From contig JAXGMN010000037.1 of the NCBI GenBank assembly GCA_040768665.1, positions 72,106 through 136,105 of the forward strand: 64,000 bases of DNA, given 5' to 3'. Below, piece after piece: positions 62,650-64,000 of this stretch (position 1 is its first letter; every line of letters starts with the position of its first letter). The notes under the pieces are model-generated. The model did not search any database. It had not been told where the DNA came from and was given only the letters and a program-made list of their open reading frames with translations. The DNA comes from JABWBD01 sp040768665 (GTDB lineage: Bacteria; Planctomycetota; Planctomycetia; Pirellulales; Thermoguttaceae). The position numbers and the translations under genes are program-made.

Positions 62650-63879
62650 CTACACTTTGACGGCAACAGATTCCGGAACTTCAGAGACTGCAGCCGCTTC
62701 GTGCTCAAACCAGTCCTGCGTTTTCAAGCAGAACCGGACCAGCATCAGCATCACAGGCACCTCGATCAACACACCGACCACGGTCGCCAACGCCGCCCCG
62801 GATGACAGACCGAAAAGCATCGTCGCCGTGGCAATGGCCACCTCGAAATGGTTCGAAGCACCGATCATGGCGCTGGGCGCAGCATTCTCATAAGAGAGCC
62901 GCAGCAGCCTGGCCAGGAGATAGCCAAGCGCGAAGATCACGAGCGTCTGGATCAACAAAGGGATGGCAATCCAGAGGATCGTCAGCGGGTTGGAGAGGAT
63001 CACTTCGCCCTTGAACGAGAAGAGCAGGACCAGGGTCGCCAACAGCGCGGAGATCGTCACCGGAGTGAGGTAGTGCAAGAACTTTTCTCGAAACCACGCC
63101 TCGCCTTTCGCCGCGATGATCCACTTCCGCGAGAGGTACCCCGCAACCAGCGGCAACGCGACGTAGACGCCGATCGACAGCAACAGCGCCTGCCAAGGGA
63201 CGGGGAGCTTGCCCACGCCGAGCAGAAATCCGCCGAGCACGCCGTACAGGACGAGCATGGTCAGCGAGTTGACGGCGACCATCACGAGCGTGTGGCCATC
63301 GTTCCCTCGGGCCAGGTAGCCCCACACGAGCACCATGGCCGTGCACGGAGCGATGCCCAGCAGGATGCACCCGGCGAGATAGCTCCGCCAAAGCGGGACC
63401 TCAAGCATTTTCACGCCGCCGTGCATGACGACCTTGCCGGAGCCGTAGGTGTCGCCGACGGACAATTCGAGGCCCAGCGGTGCCTTCACATAGTCCACCG
63501 CATCGGGGCCGATGAAGCCGAGAAAGAGCGTTCCGAGAAAAAACGCCGCGATGGCATACATCGTGAACGGCTTGACGGCCCAGTTGATGAAGAGCGTGAG
63601 CCCGACGGGCTTGATCGTCTTCCCGGCGCGCAAGACCTCGGCGAAGTCGATTTTGACCATGATCGGGTACATCATGAAGAACAGGCACAAGGCGATCGGG
63701 ATCGAGACGACGGGGGCGTCACCCACGAAGATCGCCATCGCGTCGAGCGACTTCGCCACGCCGGGCGCGAGTTTTCCCAGGGCGATGCCGGCAACGATGC
63801 AAAGGATCACCCAGACGGTCAGATACCGCTCGAAAAAGCCGATCCCCTTGCCGTCCGTTTCACTGCTGTGGTGTTTCAT
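62650..63879 (-). CDS. acr3: Acr3-type arsenite efflux permease, copy 2, 409 aa
   Basis: ATG at 63879 (MKHHSSETDGKGIGFFERYL) is preferred over a start 14 codons upstream. Ten helices as in Acr3, with VSIPIALCLFFMMYPIMVKI, LGIAPCTAMVLVWGYLARGN (conserved cysteine), and MIGASNHFEVAIATATMLFG. It is longer than copy 1 because of an insert of about 45 residues after helix 3 (DYVKAPLGLELSVGDTYGSG). That places it in a separate Acr3 subgroup. It ends 74 bases upstream of the arsR promoter region, in the same orientation, so it may be transcribed from a promoter outside the window. Confidence 0.94.
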   Translation of the reverse strand: MKHHSSETDGKGIGFFERYLTVWVILCIVAGIALGKLAPGVAKSLDAMAIFVGDAPVVSIPIALCLFFMMYPIMVKIDFAEVLRAGKTIKPVGLTLFINWAVKPFTMYAIAAFFLGTLFLGFIGPDAVDYVKAPLGLELSVGDTYGSGKVVMHGGVKMLEVPLWRSYLAGCILLGIAPCTAMVLVWGYLARGNDGHTLVMVAVNSLTMLVLYGVLGGFLLGVGKLPVPWQALLLSIGVYVALPLVAGYLSRKWIIAAKGEAWFREKFLHYLTPVTISALLATLVLLFSFKGEVILSNPLTILWIAIPLLIQTLVIFALGYLLARLLRLSYENAAPSAMIGASNHFEVAIATATMLFGLSSGAALATVVGVLIEVPVMLMLVRFCLKTQDWFEHEAAAVSEVPESVAVKV

Positions 63880-64000
63880 CTTTCCATGTCCTTTGGACCT
63901 CTTTGGATTGAACGGTTGCACGCACGCTCTCGAGCAGTCGTTTAGCCGCAGTGCCCGGCGGAGACTGCTGAAAAGAGGTGTAGTGCCGACACCCCCAGGG

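Overview
The window is GC-rich and looks like a planctomycete chromosome (Pirellulales-like), probably from a draft or metagenome assembly. The clues are Tat-exported oxidoreductase-like and sugar-active proteins (RRDFL signals), an iduronate-2-sulfatase-like sulfatase, a PQQ-like beta-propeller, a VIT-vWA protein, two uroporphyrinogen-decarboxylase-like proteins, a Ser/Thr kinase, a 2468-residue membrane protein, and many short palindromic repeats. I saw no rRNA, tRNA, CRISPR array or complete insertion sequence.

Left part, 1-37.5 kb: mostly housekeeping and accessory genes. In order these are a secreted trypsin-like protease (cut by the left edge), the giant zinc-ribbon membrane protein, queC, a Tat-exported aldo/keto reductase-like protein overlapping a tetraheme cytochrome, an HNH protein, a beta-propeller plus sulfatase pair, and a coiled-coil retropepsin. 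A tight operon joins a ThiF/MoeB-like E1 enzyme, a MoaD/ThiS-like sulfur carrier and the molybdate importer ModABC. Then come a URO-D-like protein, a HEAT-repeat protein, an LpoB-like lipoprotein with an in-frame TGA plus its COG3014-like partner, a two-domain Tat protein, an outer-membrane porin, a peroxiredoxin-Ser/Thr kinase fusion, an MscS channel, a second URO-D protein and a Tat sugar-isomerase-like protein.

Right part, 37.5-64 kb: a large arsenic and redox island. From right to left on the minus strand it has Acr3 (copy 2); an ArsR-led operon with an ArsP-like permease, a CPKC thioredoxin, two ArsF-like CPTC proteins and an ArsG/CcdA-like permease; an ArsR-type regulator followed by a membrane-anchored octaheme cytochrome; two lipoproteins made of two degenerate thioredoxin-like domains with a CGPGGCGP tail; a LolDE/MacB-type ABC exporter; two more ArsR regulators; Acr3 (copy 1), ArsM and a radical SAM/SPASM enzyme. 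An identical-half-site 19-bp operator lies in front of both the octaheme cytochrome unit and one of the lipoproteins. A plus-strand AlgI-AlgJ-SUMF1-lipoprotein operon sits inside the island.

Gene integrity is uneven. Two stretches, about 38.9-42.0 kb and 48.8-53.4 kb, carry many single-base frameshifts, often in G/C or A runs. They break a VIT-vWA protein, a glycosidase-like fragment, the two lipoproteins, the octaheme cytochrome and one ArsR. These may be assembly errors or true decay; read mapping would decide.

Repeats: at least four palindromic families are present. They include a 101-bp element that twice occurs in frame inside the giant membrane protein, and a GTAGGTCCCGC hairpin that supplies the stop codon of two genes.
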